Below are positions 1-6,828 of a stretch of 7,566 nucleotides of DNA, piece by piece. Made by a program: the position numbers and the translations under genes. Every line of letters begins with the position of its first letter. Position 1 is the stretch's first letter. The notes beneath the pieces are model-generated. The model had not been told where the DNA came from. It saw nothing but the letters and a program-made list of their open reading frames with translations, and searched no databases. The stretch spans positions 1 through 7,566 of the forward strand of contig JBKHBN010000054.1 in assembly GCA_046542355.1 (NCBI GenBank). Reading direction: 5' to 3'. The stretch comes from UBA1672 sp046542355 (GTDB lineage Bacteria; Pseudomonadota; Alphaproteobacteria; Micavibrionales; Micavibrionaceae).

Positions 1-111
1 CATCCCTAAAGAATAACAGAAATCTTAAATCCTGAATAGTGTCAACACGCCCTAGGTGGTATCTATTTCAGATATAGGAAAATAATAAATCTACCAACCC
101 ATTGAAATAAG

Positions 112-188
112 TGGCGATCCCGACAGGACTCGAACCTGTAACCTACTGCTTAGAAGGCAGTTGCTCTATCCGGTTGAGCTACGGGACC
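112..188 (-). tRNA. tRNA-Arg (anticodon TCT)
   Basis: The minus strand folds into a complete cloverleaf of 77 nt. The 7-bp acceptor stem is GGTCCCG with CGGGATC (one G-T wobble), and the anticodon stem is ACTGC with GCAGT. The loop CTTCTAA places TCT at positions 34-36 (plus-strand bases 152-154). The T arm carries GGTTCGAGTCC. The 3' CCA is encoded (plus-strand TGG at 112-114) after a G discriminator. It decodes AGA, and by wobble AGG, arginine codons. No terminator with a T-tract is evident in the 111 bases downstream. tRNA 3' ends are common integration sites, but no integrase is in view. Confidence 0.97.
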
Positions 189-247
189 GTTACAAAGTTT
201 GGTTTTCATCTCTTTTGTGGGATAAAAGATTTCCCCCTTAAAGGTCG

Positions 248-276
248 ATCATAAAGTGCACAAAGCCACTTCTAAA
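248..276 (-). promoter_or_regulatory. Possible sigma-70-type promoter for the tRNA-Arg gene
   Basis: On the minus strand TTTAGA (271-276) is followed after exactly 17 bp by TATGAT (248-253), which matches the -10 consensus at 5 of 6 positions and the -35 at 4 of 6. It would start transcription near 241, about 53 nt before the tRNA. The match is moderate and the region is AT-rich, so chance is possible. The spacer 189-373 otherwise holds only short GATCATA repeats. Confidence 0.3.
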
Positions 277-373
277 AGCAAGTATTTTTAATGATCCGAA
301 TAAAGATCATAGTGAGCAGCAGAAAATTAACCATAGATCATAGCATGGTCAACACCAGAAGGCGCCCGCAAGA

Positions 374-676
374 TTAGGATTGCGATTCTTCCGGGGTATA
401 TTTGAAATTATCAGCAAAATTTCTAGGTTTGACCCGGCGCGGGTTCTCTGGAAATACCGTGTAGTTCCACCCGTTCTTTTTTGCATGAAAAATAGCACGT
501 TCGCAGGTTTTGAATTTCAAGCGCAATTGCGCTCGTGTATCCGTTCCACGAGGCCATCCCATAAGAGGATCCGGCTTTCCATCCGGCTCATAATCACATT
601 CTAGAATCCAGACTTTGCGCATAGAAAGACCTGATTGGGTCGCAGTGCGTGCTGGTCGGTAAATTCTGACGTCCAT
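374..676 (-). CDS. NDUFS4-like NADH:ubiquinone oxidoreductase accessory subunit (ETC complex I conserved region)
   Basis: This 100-residue protein is a bacterial homologue of mitochondrial complex I subunit NDUFS4, an accessory subunit of the peripheral arm near the NADH-oxidising module. It belongs to the family labelled 'ETC complex I subunit conserved region', found in alphaproteobacteria. The family pattern is clear: RIYRPARTATQSG at residues 4-16, WILECDYE at 23-30, DPLMGW at 36-41 then DTRAQLRLKF at 46-55, a helix with AIFHAKKNGW at 61-70, and a C-terminal PRNFADNFKY at 84-93. It probably acts at the cytoplasmic side of the inner membrane. I chose the ATG at 676 because the usual length is about 100 residues and AAAGAG precedes it. 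An in-frame GTG at 712 would add 12 residues but lacks a ribosome site. It lies 69 nt downstream of the anti-sigma gene on the same strand, so co-transcription is possible. Confidence 0.9.
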   Translation of the reverse strand: MDVRIYRPARTATQSGLSMRKVWILECDYEPDGKPDPLMGWPRGTDTRAQLRLKFKTCERAIFHAKKNGWNYTVFPENPRRVKPRNFADNFKYTPEESQS

Positions 677-745
677 TCTTTTTGCTCTTTCTGCTGTGGT
701 TTGTGTGAACACTGGAGGGATAAGTTTAATGCTAGTAGATCACAC

Positions 746-1390
746 TTACCAGCGATAATATTTACGCCCCACCAGCGCAATCCCCCCGCCCAGAAGTACA
801 AATGGAAGAGAGTGATGCAAAAGAATATGCCATATATTATCGCATCCACAGGTCAGGCGCAGAGCCAAATAGCCAATGCCAGCCACACCAATAGTGTTCA
901 TAAGCACCATCAGCTTGGGATGTGTGGTATTGCCTCTCATAGAAAAAAGTACAATGGCAATTGCAGGAACGATGCCGAAAATAAGGCTGTCGATCATACA
1001 TCTTGAATAGTGCATATGCTCCATATACTCTTGTTCAAAGACCATATGCAATACTAGCCATCCGCAGAGAACAGAAAAAAGCGTCAAGGTCGAGCTAATA
1101 AGCCAGTTTTGACAGCGCATATCGGGAATGCACATCCAGCTTGAGCAAATAACTCCCCCTAAAGATGTAAGAGTAATCAATAAAAATTCGAACAGATAAG
1201 TAGGATCATTTATTTTGATAGCAAGATCGGAACGCATTCCCATATAGTACAGCACCGCCCCCACATAAAATCCAGCAAATAAAAGCCACATAACAACGGC
1301 TTTATAGGGATGATCCATACACTTTACAGGCTCCAACCCTTCAACCAGCTCATCGATGAGCTTTTTTGTATTACCCTGTTCTTGTTCCAT
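746..1390 (-). CDS. nrsF: NrsF-like (DUF1109) six-helix membrane anti-sigma factor
   Basis: This 214-residue inner-membrane protein very likely holds the upstream-encoded ECF sigma factor inactive until a signal arrives. It fits the NrsF/DUF1109 family: a short cytoplasmic N-terminus with KKLIDELVEGLEPVK (residues 9-23), then six hydrophobic segments at roughly 30-51, 65-86, 96-117, 134-151, 160-180 and 188-207. Other family hallmarks are GMRSDL (51-56) between helices 1 and 2, and a late H-x-LP-(V/L)-LLGG block ending in GRKYYRW. Cysteines at 131 and 181 fall where the Caulobacter protein has its two functionally important cysteines, from my recall of work on heavy-metal sensing. Six further cysteines are present. 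I chose the ATG at 1390, preceded by GGGGT 4 nt away. An in-frame GTG at 1438, overlapping the sigma stop as TAGTG, would add 16 residues and is the alternative. Confidence 0.88.
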   Translation of the reverse strand: MEQEQGNTKKLIDELVEGLEPVKCMDHPYKAVVMWLLFAGFYVGAVLYYMGMRSDLAIKINDPTYLFEFLLITLTSLGGVICSSWMCIPDMRCQNWLISSTLTLFSVLCGWLVLHMVFEQEYMEHMHYSRCMIDSLIFGIVPAIAIVLFSMRGNTTHPKLMVLMNTIGVAGIGYLALRLTCGCDNIWHILLHHSLPFVLLGGGIALVGRKYYRW

Positions 1391-1437
1391 GTTACCCCAG
1401 ATACTTATATAAGAACTTATATCCACATTCAGGGGCA

Positions 1438-2091
1438 CTACGCGTCTACCTTAAGCGAATCTTGCAACCGCTTGGCTGCTCTATGCGCAGATACTTTAAC
1501 AGCAGAAACACTCATTTTCATTTCTCTGGCAACTTCAGCCGCACTATACCCTTCTATTCGCATACGTTTGAATACATTCCTTTGCTTGGCTGGCAGTGAC
1601 GCGAGAGCCCCGTCCATATCTTTTAATTCGCCAATATGCGGGTTGTCGGTTACATGGTGTTCGAAAATATCTGCAACATCTTGCGAGGCACGATTGACTT
1701 CGCGGGCCTTATAGTGCTTACGCAGGAAATCGGCCTTACGAAAGTGGATAATTGAACTCAGCCATGGCTTGAACGGACGATCCGGGCTGTAAGATGAAAA
1801 AGACTTGTGTACAGAAATCAACACATCCTGCACGACCTCCTCCACCCAGTCCGGATTTGCTAATCCGCAAATGAGCCGTTTTTTGGTATAAACAGCCACT
1901 TTATTCAAAAGTTTGGTATACGCTCGCCTGTTTCCTGTTTGTGAACGCTGCGCCAGTTCTTCCCAGGACAGGTCCTCGTCTGGTCCGTTTTGATCGGCAC
2001 CGCGCAATTGATCTTGTTTATGCATTTTTTTCTCACAATAAACCATAATGACTAAATACTGACTTGAACTGCTAGAGCTAAATAATACCAT
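1438..2091 (-). CDS. ECF sigma factor of the NrsF-associated (ECF16, Caulobacter SigF-like) type
   Basis: This is an RNA polymerase sigma factor with the two-domain ECF layout. Region 2 spans about residues 50-125, with WVEEVVQDVLISVHKSF (82-98) for core binding and FKPWLSSIIHFRKADFLRKH (107-126) for -10 recognition. Region 4 spans about 162-213, with LASLPAKQRNVFKRMRIEGY and the helix-turn-helix SAAEVAREMKMSVSAVKVSA (183-202). The FKPWLSSI and RKADFLRKH blocks and the adjacent NrsF-like gene argue for the ECF16 type, which in Caulobacter responds to metals such as chromate and cadmium. ATG 2091 has a good Shine-Dalgarno, AGAGGA, 5 nt upstream. The resulting Ser-rich N-terminus is unusual, and ATGs at 2046 and 2025 would give more typical lengths. 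Autoregulation is usual in the family, but no clear ECF promoter was seen. Its stop lies 47 nt before the preferred start of the anti-sigma gene. Confidence 0.92.
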   Translation of the reverse strand: MVLFSSSSSSQYLVIMVYCEKKMHKQDQLRGADQNGPDEDLSWEELAQRSQTGNRRAYTKLLNKVAVYTKKRLICGLANPDWVEEVVQDVLISVHKSFSSYSPDRPFKPWLSSIIHFRKADFLRKHYKAREVNRASQDVADIFEHHVTDNPHIGELKDMDGALASLPAKQRNVFKRMRIEGYSAAEVAREMKMSVSAVKVSAHRAAKRLQDSLKVDA

Positions 2092-2347
2092 TTAGATCCT
2101 CTTTTTAATAGAGTCAATTTGCTTGCGCGGGCAGAAAAATTAAAAAAAGGGTATAATAAAAGCTATAAGAAGGAATTTATGCCTGTGTATAAGCGGTATA
2201 ATAAGTAAAAGAGTATGTCAGATGTACTGGGGTGAAAATAAAAAGTAAAAGATTGAGAGTTTAATCCGATAAAATTCCCTTTTGCAATATTATTATGTTA
2301 GAATTATGTGAATAAGATATTTTTGATGTTGGCTGAGTGGTGACGAG
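2092..2347. promoter_or_regulatory. AT-rich divergent promoter region between the sigma factor and the peptidoglycan hydrolase
   Basis: These 256 bp must hold the promoters of both divergent genes. Towards the sigma gene, the minus strand carries CTGACA followed 15 bp later by TATACC, and two copies of the 10-mer TTATTATACC (plus-strand GGTATAATAA at 2150-2159 and 2195-2204, 45 bp apart). Towards the hydrolase, the plus strand has TTGCAA (2282-2287) and, 17 bp on, TATGTG (2305-2310), a weak match. I looked for a GTAACC-type -35 element of the SigF kind and found none on either strand. Assigning promoters here is inference. Confidence 0.4.
2097..2102 (-). promoter_or_regulatory. Shine-Dalgarno site supporting the 2091 start of the sigma gene
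   Basis: The minus strand reads AGAGGA five bases before the ATG at 2091. The downstream in-frame ATG at 2046 has no comparable purine site, and the one at 2025 has only GAG within an A-rich run. This favours the longest reading despite its odd Ser-rich N-terminus. Confidence 0.55.
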
Positions 2348-4441
2348 ATGAGTGAAGAAAGGTTAGAAAAAGACGATATCATTAGGATTAAACGATTTTT
2401 ATCTGATCTTGGGTATTATGAAGGCGAGATAACCGGCAGACAAGACTCAGGGCTTGATCTGGCTGTGCTTCGATTCCAGAGAGAGCACGACATGGTAGCA
2501 AATACCATAATCGATGAAGAATTCCTGAGAAAATTGGAAGGCGCTCACAGATGGTATCAGCCGGAAGCACAGAAAGCATCGCCATTTGCTATATCTTTAC
2601 CTTTAACCAAAGACGGGATTATTAGCATTCAGCAGCAACTCTCTGTCCTTGGGTATTATAAAGGCAGAATTGATGGAAGAGATGACGCGGATGTTGCGCG
2701 AGCAGTATATGCGTTCCAAGATGACCATAATTTGCGAGCACATGGTATAGTAGATAGAGATTTCCTGGATTATCTCGACAATTCTTTTAAAGGGTGGCGT
2801 CTAAGGAATCCCGATGCTGAACTTCCCTCTCCTGTTCATGGAACAGTGCAGTTAGAGGAAAGATCAGTCCCAGCTCCCTCTTCCGATTCTCATGAAAGTG
2901 AAACAACTCTAGTCACAAGAACCTTTACTGCGCCGCCAATGATGGAGACAGAACCTCGTGATCCCCCTGAGGTAGCGCTCCCTGAGGTTAATGACGACAT
3001 GAATGTAAAGGGTATCAAGCGGCGCCTTACCAATTTGAAGGCGTATTTGGGACCACTTAATAATGTTGCAGATCAGCAGTACGAGGATGCCGTCGCTGAA
3101 TTTCAGATAAGACAAAATTTTTTTCCAAACGGCAAGATGAGCCCTGAGCTACTCAAAGTTCTAGTCAAAGAGCACGCTGAATTAGGCTTAACACCGGGGC
3201 AAGTGCTGGCCAATAACGGTCTTACGCCAACAGATGATCCGGCCAGAGACGCCCTTAGAGCACAGCTTTTTATCCATGCCGGCGTTATAGAAGATCCTGA
3301 CAACCGTGGTTTTGATGTGGATCGTTATATCGGAGAAGGCAACGCGTGGTGCGCCGGTTTCCTGAGCTATAATTTTGAACAAATTATTCAAGAAGCCGGA
3401 GCTGACTCCAACTCAAACCCGTTGAGAGGGCTTGGCTCAAACAGAGATTTTAAGAACAAAGCCCAGAGTATTGGTGTTTTGCATAAAGGAAGTGATCCGG
3501 AAGATCCTTATATTGTAAAGCCCGGCGATGTTATACTCCAACTTTATGAATATGGCCCAGATGGTATTAATCAGGGACGCCCAACGCCACAACGGTATTC
3601 AGGACACACTATTACGGTTCTTGAAATTGATGAAGACAGAGGAATTGTCTACACAATTGGCGGCAATCACCATGACCGCGTTGCGATAAGAGCCAATCCT
3701 TACGATATGATATTAAATGAAGACGGGTCTTTAAGGGATTATTCAGGAGAAGTCGAGAACTGGGCTGATGCTTATGTAATGGATATGGGGAAGGTCGCAG
3801 AAATCTCTGGCTTAAGAGAGGCGCTTGAAAACAACCCCGAGATAACCTTAACCGCTCCTGCAGCGCCTGCAGAAAACTACAAAGACTACGCAAGACTCTT
3901 TCATCCAACAGCGCGGTATCTTTTGGGTTATGCCGCAAGCGGGTTTCCAAGCGACACCCCCGATATAACGCCGGATGTAACACGGGCGCTATACAGGCTC
4001 CCTTTTGATGATGAAACGGGCTATCCTATAGAGAACGTCACCCCGCCAATTCTTATAGCGAATTATAATGCCTATGTTGCAGATAACAGAGAAGGTCTGG
4101 TTCGAAGTACTGTGGTGAGGGGTTTTAGAGATCGTCTTCTTACGCTCGCTGAGATTAGAGATATGAGCCGGGATCCCAGCATAGGACATTTTGATGAAAG
4201 ACGTGACGCACCGCGTATGCTCGACGGTCATTTTAGGGCGCGAGGGACTGAAGATGCGCTGCAATCGGAAGTGCAAAGGCAAATGAATGCAGCTGCCGCT
4301 GCGGATCATGACCCTGGCGCCCAGATGCGCCGTGCAATGCAGGAAATGGGAATAGAAGATCATGGCGTTGCAGCAGGCGTTCTTGGCTCAGACGTTAATC
4401 TCAATGTGCAAGATTTGCAAGGCCTGCAACATAGCCCCTAG
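2348..4441 (+). CDS. Three-PG-domain peptidoglycan hydrolase with NlpC/P60- or CHAP-like core
   Basis: This 697-residue protein probably binds and cleaves peptidoglycan. Residues 9-64, 89-144 and 216-273 each look like a peptidoglycan-binding_1 domain: a helix, LGYY-x-G-x-(I/T)-x-G in the first two, then an AV-x-x-FQ helix, an NG/NTI turn and a closing helix. A Pro/Glu-rich linker covers about 155-213. The core at about 297-480 resembles Cys-peptidase or amidase folds of the NlpC/P60-CHAP (TIGR02594-like) type: GNAWCAGF with Cys335 as likely nucleophile and the only cysteine in the protein, VKPGDVI (390-396), SGHTITVLEI with His420, and TIGGNHHDRV with Asn440. Residues 481-697 match nothing I know. 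No signal peptide or membrane segment is visible, so export must be by another route or lysis, or the protein acts inside. The ATG follows GGTGACGAG. It diverges from the sigma gene; regulation by that sigma is only inferred. Confidence 0.8.
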   Translation: MSEERLEKDDIIRIKRFLSDLGYYEGEITGRQDSGLDLAVLRFQREHDMVANTIIDEEFLRKLEGAHRWYQPEAQKASPFAISLPLTKDGIISIQQQLSVLGYYKGRIDGRDDADVARAVYAFQDDHNLRAHGIVDRDFLDYLDNSFKGWRLRNPDAELPSPVHGTVQLEERSVPAPSSDSHESETTLVTRTFTAPPMMETEPRDPPEVALPEVNDDMNVKGIKRRLTNLKAYLGPLNNVADQQYEDAVAEFQIRQNFFPNGKMSPELLKVLVKEHAELGLTPGQVLANNGLTPTDDPARDALRAQLFIHAGVIEDPDNRGFDVDRYIGEGNAWCAGFLSYNFEQIIQEAGADSNSNPLRGLGSNRDFKNKAQSIGVLHKGSDPEDPYIVKPGDVILQLYEYGPDGINQGRPTPQRYSGHTITVLEIDEDRGIVYTIGGNHHDRVAIRANPYDMILNEDGSLRDYSGEVENWADAYVMDMGKVAEISGLREALENNPEITLTAPAAPAENYKDYARLFHPTARYLLGYAASGFPSDTPDITPDVTRALYRLPFDDETGYPIENVTPPILIANYNAYVADNREGLVRSTVVRGFRDRLLTLAEIRDMSRDPSIGHFDERRDAPRMLDGHFRARGTEDALQSEVQRQMNAAAAADHDPGAQMRRAMQEMGIEDHGVAAGVLGSDVNLNVQDLQGLQHSP

Positions 4442-4489
4442 TATATATCCCGAACAATCTGCGCCATAATTCTGCAGAACATGAATATA

Positions 4490-4524
4490 CCGCGGAAATT
4501 GATCTTTGGAGACAATCGCCGCGG
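4490..4524. terminator. Hairpin between convergent genes, possible bidirectional terminator
   Basis: CCGCGG (4490-4495) pairs with CCGCGG (4519-4524), and inside that ATTG (4498-4501) pairs with CAAT (4513-4516). A 2x2 internal mismatch separates the two stems and an 11-base loop closes the hairpin. It sits midway in the 123-bp gap between two convergent genes, where a terminator is expected. Neither strand has a T-tract directly after the stem, so intrinsic termination is not proven. Confidence 0.35.
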
Positions 4525-4564
4525 CATTAAGGGATTTATAAGGTTTTATTCGAGACAGCCTCGC

Positions 4565-6577
4565 CTAAGCGGCTTTTACACTATCAAGAAACTTGCGAAC
4601 CTCAACTTTAAGATTCTGAGCCTTTTCTGTGAGTGTTTCCGCAGATGATCTCAGTTGCGCGGTAGAAGCAGAGCTCTCATTGGCAGCTTGTTGAATACCA
4701 ACTACGTTTCTTGTAACATCCTCTGTTCCCTGAGCGGCTTCTTGAACATTGCGGCTGATCTCGGTTGATGAAGCGTTTTGCTCTTCAACAGCGCCAGCAA
4801 CACTGGTTGTTTTGCTGTCAACATCAGTGATTTGTTCAAGAATCCGATTAACAGTCTTAATCGTTCCGGCTGCACTTTCCTTGATATGGCCAATTTTCTG
4901 GGCAATCTCATCTGTCATCTGATGCGTCTGCCCGGCCAGTGTTTTGACCTCGCTGGCAACAACCGCAAACCCTTTTCCGGCATCACCGGCCCGCGCAGCC
5001 TCAATGGTTGCATTAAGCGCCAGAAGGTTGGTCTGCTCGGCAACATCGTTAATGGCCTGTATAACAGAGTCAATCTCACCGACTGCCTGCTGAAGCTCAT
5101 CAAGATGCTTTTGTGAATCATTGGCCGCCTCTGCACAGGCTTTGGCACTATTGGCTGTATCAGAGACATTCTGCGAGATCTCCCGGATAGACGCCGCCAT
5201 CTCTTCAGCAGCCGAAGCCACCATTTGCACATTGGCAGACGCTTCCTCAGCCGCTGAAGCCACGCTTGTACTTTGCGCTGTTGTCTCTTCCATCGCAGAA
5301 GAAAGCTGAGCCGACATTGATAAAAGCTCGTTTGCGGATTGATCAAGAATATCAGTGACATCCCCGATCATAAGCTCAAACGAATCAATCAAAGCGTTAA
5401 TTGTCTCAGCACGCTTGAGTTTTTTCTGATCCTCTTCAGCCTGCTGCGCAGCCAGCTCCTCTGCCTTGATCATATTATCTTTAAAGACAAAGACCGCTTT
5501 TGCCATCTCGCCGATTTCATTGGTCAGATCTTGCGCAGGGATATCAACGGACTTGTTACCACCGGCAAGCTCTGTCATAGCATTGGTCATTGACTTGATG
5601 GGCGTTGCAATGCCGCAGGCAATATAACAGGCAGCAGCCATACCGAAGATAATACTGATAACCGAAGCAACAATCATGGTCATTGTCGCATTCTTGATAC
5701 CGGCAGCAGCGGCAGGCCCTAAAGTGTCCTGTCTTTCTTTAATAGCCAGTTTCATATCTTCTATTTTATCTGCGATCCGCGGACCAATTGTATCAAGACG
5801 GCTCGTTATAATGTTGTTCCGCTCTTGAATCGTTTTATAGACATTTTCAAAAGTTTCTCTGTAGTCCTTGATATCAGCCACAACCTTCTGCGCCAGTTGG
5901 CGTCTTTGCGGATTTTGCAATTCAGCCATCAAGGATTGAAATCCCTTCTCCGAGCTTGCCAGCTCCTGCATGCTTCTCTCATATGAAGCCTGATCATTAG
6001 AAATAAGAAACTTGGTCACATACAAACGTGCCAAAAGGAGCTCTCTCAGGTTTTGACCGGCCACATAAGCAGCGCGCGCGTCATCATCTTCATAAGCGCT
6101 TCTCATAATGCTTGTAAGGTTGCGCTCCATTCTTGGCCCGATAACATCAAGATGCTCCAGCACCAGTTCATTACGCTTATGCTGCTTTAGAACAGCAGCT
6201 TCAAAATGGCTCACATAAGATTTCATTTCCTCGCCAATAGAATCGATAGCAGCGATCTGCTGTTCATCTGGAACATAATCATGCATCTTATAAATATGCT
6301 CCTGAGTGGCTTTTGCACGCTCATGAACCGCGCTGATCGTGTCATCATTTGCACTGATAACAAAGTTTTTAACTTGCATGCGTGTCTCAAGAAGATTGGC
6401 CTGTACGCGGCCTGCCTGAGTTGTCTGTAGCGCCAGTTGCCTGTAGTCTGTAAAATAATTACCTGATTTGTTCAAGCTAAAATAGGCAACAGAGGCAATT
6501 ATAAGAAGCAGTGCCAAGACTATTCCGAAACCGGAAAATGTCTTTGTAATAATAGTCAAATTCTCAAAAGCTTTCAT
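4565..6577 (-). CDS. Methyl-accepting chemotaxis protein with HBM-type helical sensor
   Basis: This 670-residue transmembrane chemoreceptor senses a small ligand outside the inner membrane and controls CheA through CheW. Transmembrane helix 1 is at about 14-35. A periplasmic all-helical sensor of about 250 residues (40-290) follows, with the helical-bimodular (HBM) signature of repeated LDxIGP-R segments (143-149 and 261-267, plus DTLGP at 284-288). Helix 2 is at about 298-322, a HAMP domain with TPIKSMTNAMTELAGG and NEIGEMAKAVFVFKDN at about 322-372, and the coiled-coil signalling domain at about 405-665. The conserved hairpin tip runs from IQAINDVAEQTNLLALNATI to GFAVVASEVKTLA (506-548). 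The C-terminus (DSVKAA) lacks a CheR/CheB-tethering NWxxF-type pentapeptide. ATG 6577 is preceded by GGAG at 8 nt spacing. No che genes lie nearby, so it looks like an orphan receptor. HBM receptors characterised in Pseudomonas bind organic acids, but the ligand here is unknown. Confidence 0.95.
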   Translation of the reverse strand: MKAFENLTIITKTFSGFGIVLALLLIIASVAYFSLNKSGNYFTDYRQLALQTTQAGRVQANLLETRMQVKNFVISANDDTISAVHERAKATQEHIYKMHDYVPDEQQIAAIDSIGEEMKSYVSHFEAAVLKQHKRNELVLEHLDVIGPRMERNLTSIMRSAYEDDDARAAYVAGQNLRELLLARLYVTKFLISNDQASYERSMQELASSEKGFQSLMAELQNPQRRQLAQKVVADIKDYRETFENVYKTIQERNNIITSRLDTIGPRIADKIEDMKLAIKERQDTLGPAAAAGIKNATMTMIVASVISIIFGMAAACYIACGIATPIKSMTNAMTELAGGNKSVDIPAQDLTNEIGEMAKAVFVFKDNMIKAEELAAQQAEEDQKKLKRAETINALIDSFELMIGDVTDILDQSANELLSMSAQLSSAMEETTAQSTSVASAAEEASANVQMVASAAEEMAASIREISQNVSDTANSAKACAEAANDSQKHLDELQQAVGEIDSVIQAINDVAEQTNLLALNATIEAARAGDAGKGFAVVASEVKTLAGQTHQMTDEIAQKIGHIKESAAGTIKTVNRILEQITDVDSKTTSVAGAVEEQNASSTEISRNVQEAAQGTEDVTRNVVGIQQAANESSASTAQLRSSAETLTEKAQNLKVEVRKFLDSVKAA

Positions 6578-6816
6578 TTCTTAATCTCCACAATACAAAT
6601 AGAAAACCAAACACACACGCCAAACGGAAAACGCTCTAAACGCTCGCCATAAAACTGATATGAATAAAAAACAAGAGTTAAAAATACATACATTAGTAGT
6701 ATATAAAATACAGTGTAATTATATAGAGGTTGTATATGATGTATATTAAAAACCAATAAGACGGAGAGAATTCTGTGAACTTTTTGTTATATAATAATTG
6801 TTTAAATCTAATATAC

Positions 6817-6828
6817 TGCCTTAAGGCA
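6817..6828. promoter_or_regulatory. Perfect 12-bp palindrome, candidate operator
   Basis: TGCCTTAAGGCA is a perfect dyad in AT-rich DNA about 240 bp upstream of the chemoreceptor start, directly next to a -10-like TATATT on the minus strand (6810-6815). Its size and symmetry fit a binding site for a dimeric regulator. A chance occurrence is possible, and no regulator gene is nearby. Confidence 0.25.

Noticed and set aside
374..849. Plus- and minus-strand frames overlapping the NDUFS4-like and NrsF-like genes
   Set aside because: They are shadows in other frames: they show no family pattern, while the genes called show clear conserved motifs.
2152..2202. Two perfect TATAAT boxes on the plus strand (2152-2157 and 2197-2202) as hydrolase promoters
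   Set aside because: Neither has a -35-like hexamer 16-18 bp upstream, and both are about 150-200 bp from the start codon in very AT-rich DNA.
2092..2347. Shared SigF-type ECF promoter (GTAACC ... CGAA) driving both divergent genes
   Set aside because: I looked on both strands and saw no GTAACC element in the spacer, so direct control by the neighbouring sigma factor stays unproven.
2348..4441. Phage endolysin
   Set aside because: No holin, spanin or structural phage gene is in view, and the 697-residue length with three binding domains and a long extra C-terminal region is large for an endolysin. The possibility is not excluded.
6574..6756. 60-residue hydrophobic minus-strand frame whose stop overlaps the chemoreceptor start as ATGA
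   Set aside because: It starts with TTG and has no ribosome site. Its Phe/Tyr-rich composition is what AT-rich non-coding DNA gives, and the receptor has its own GGAG. The ATGA overlap alone is not enough.
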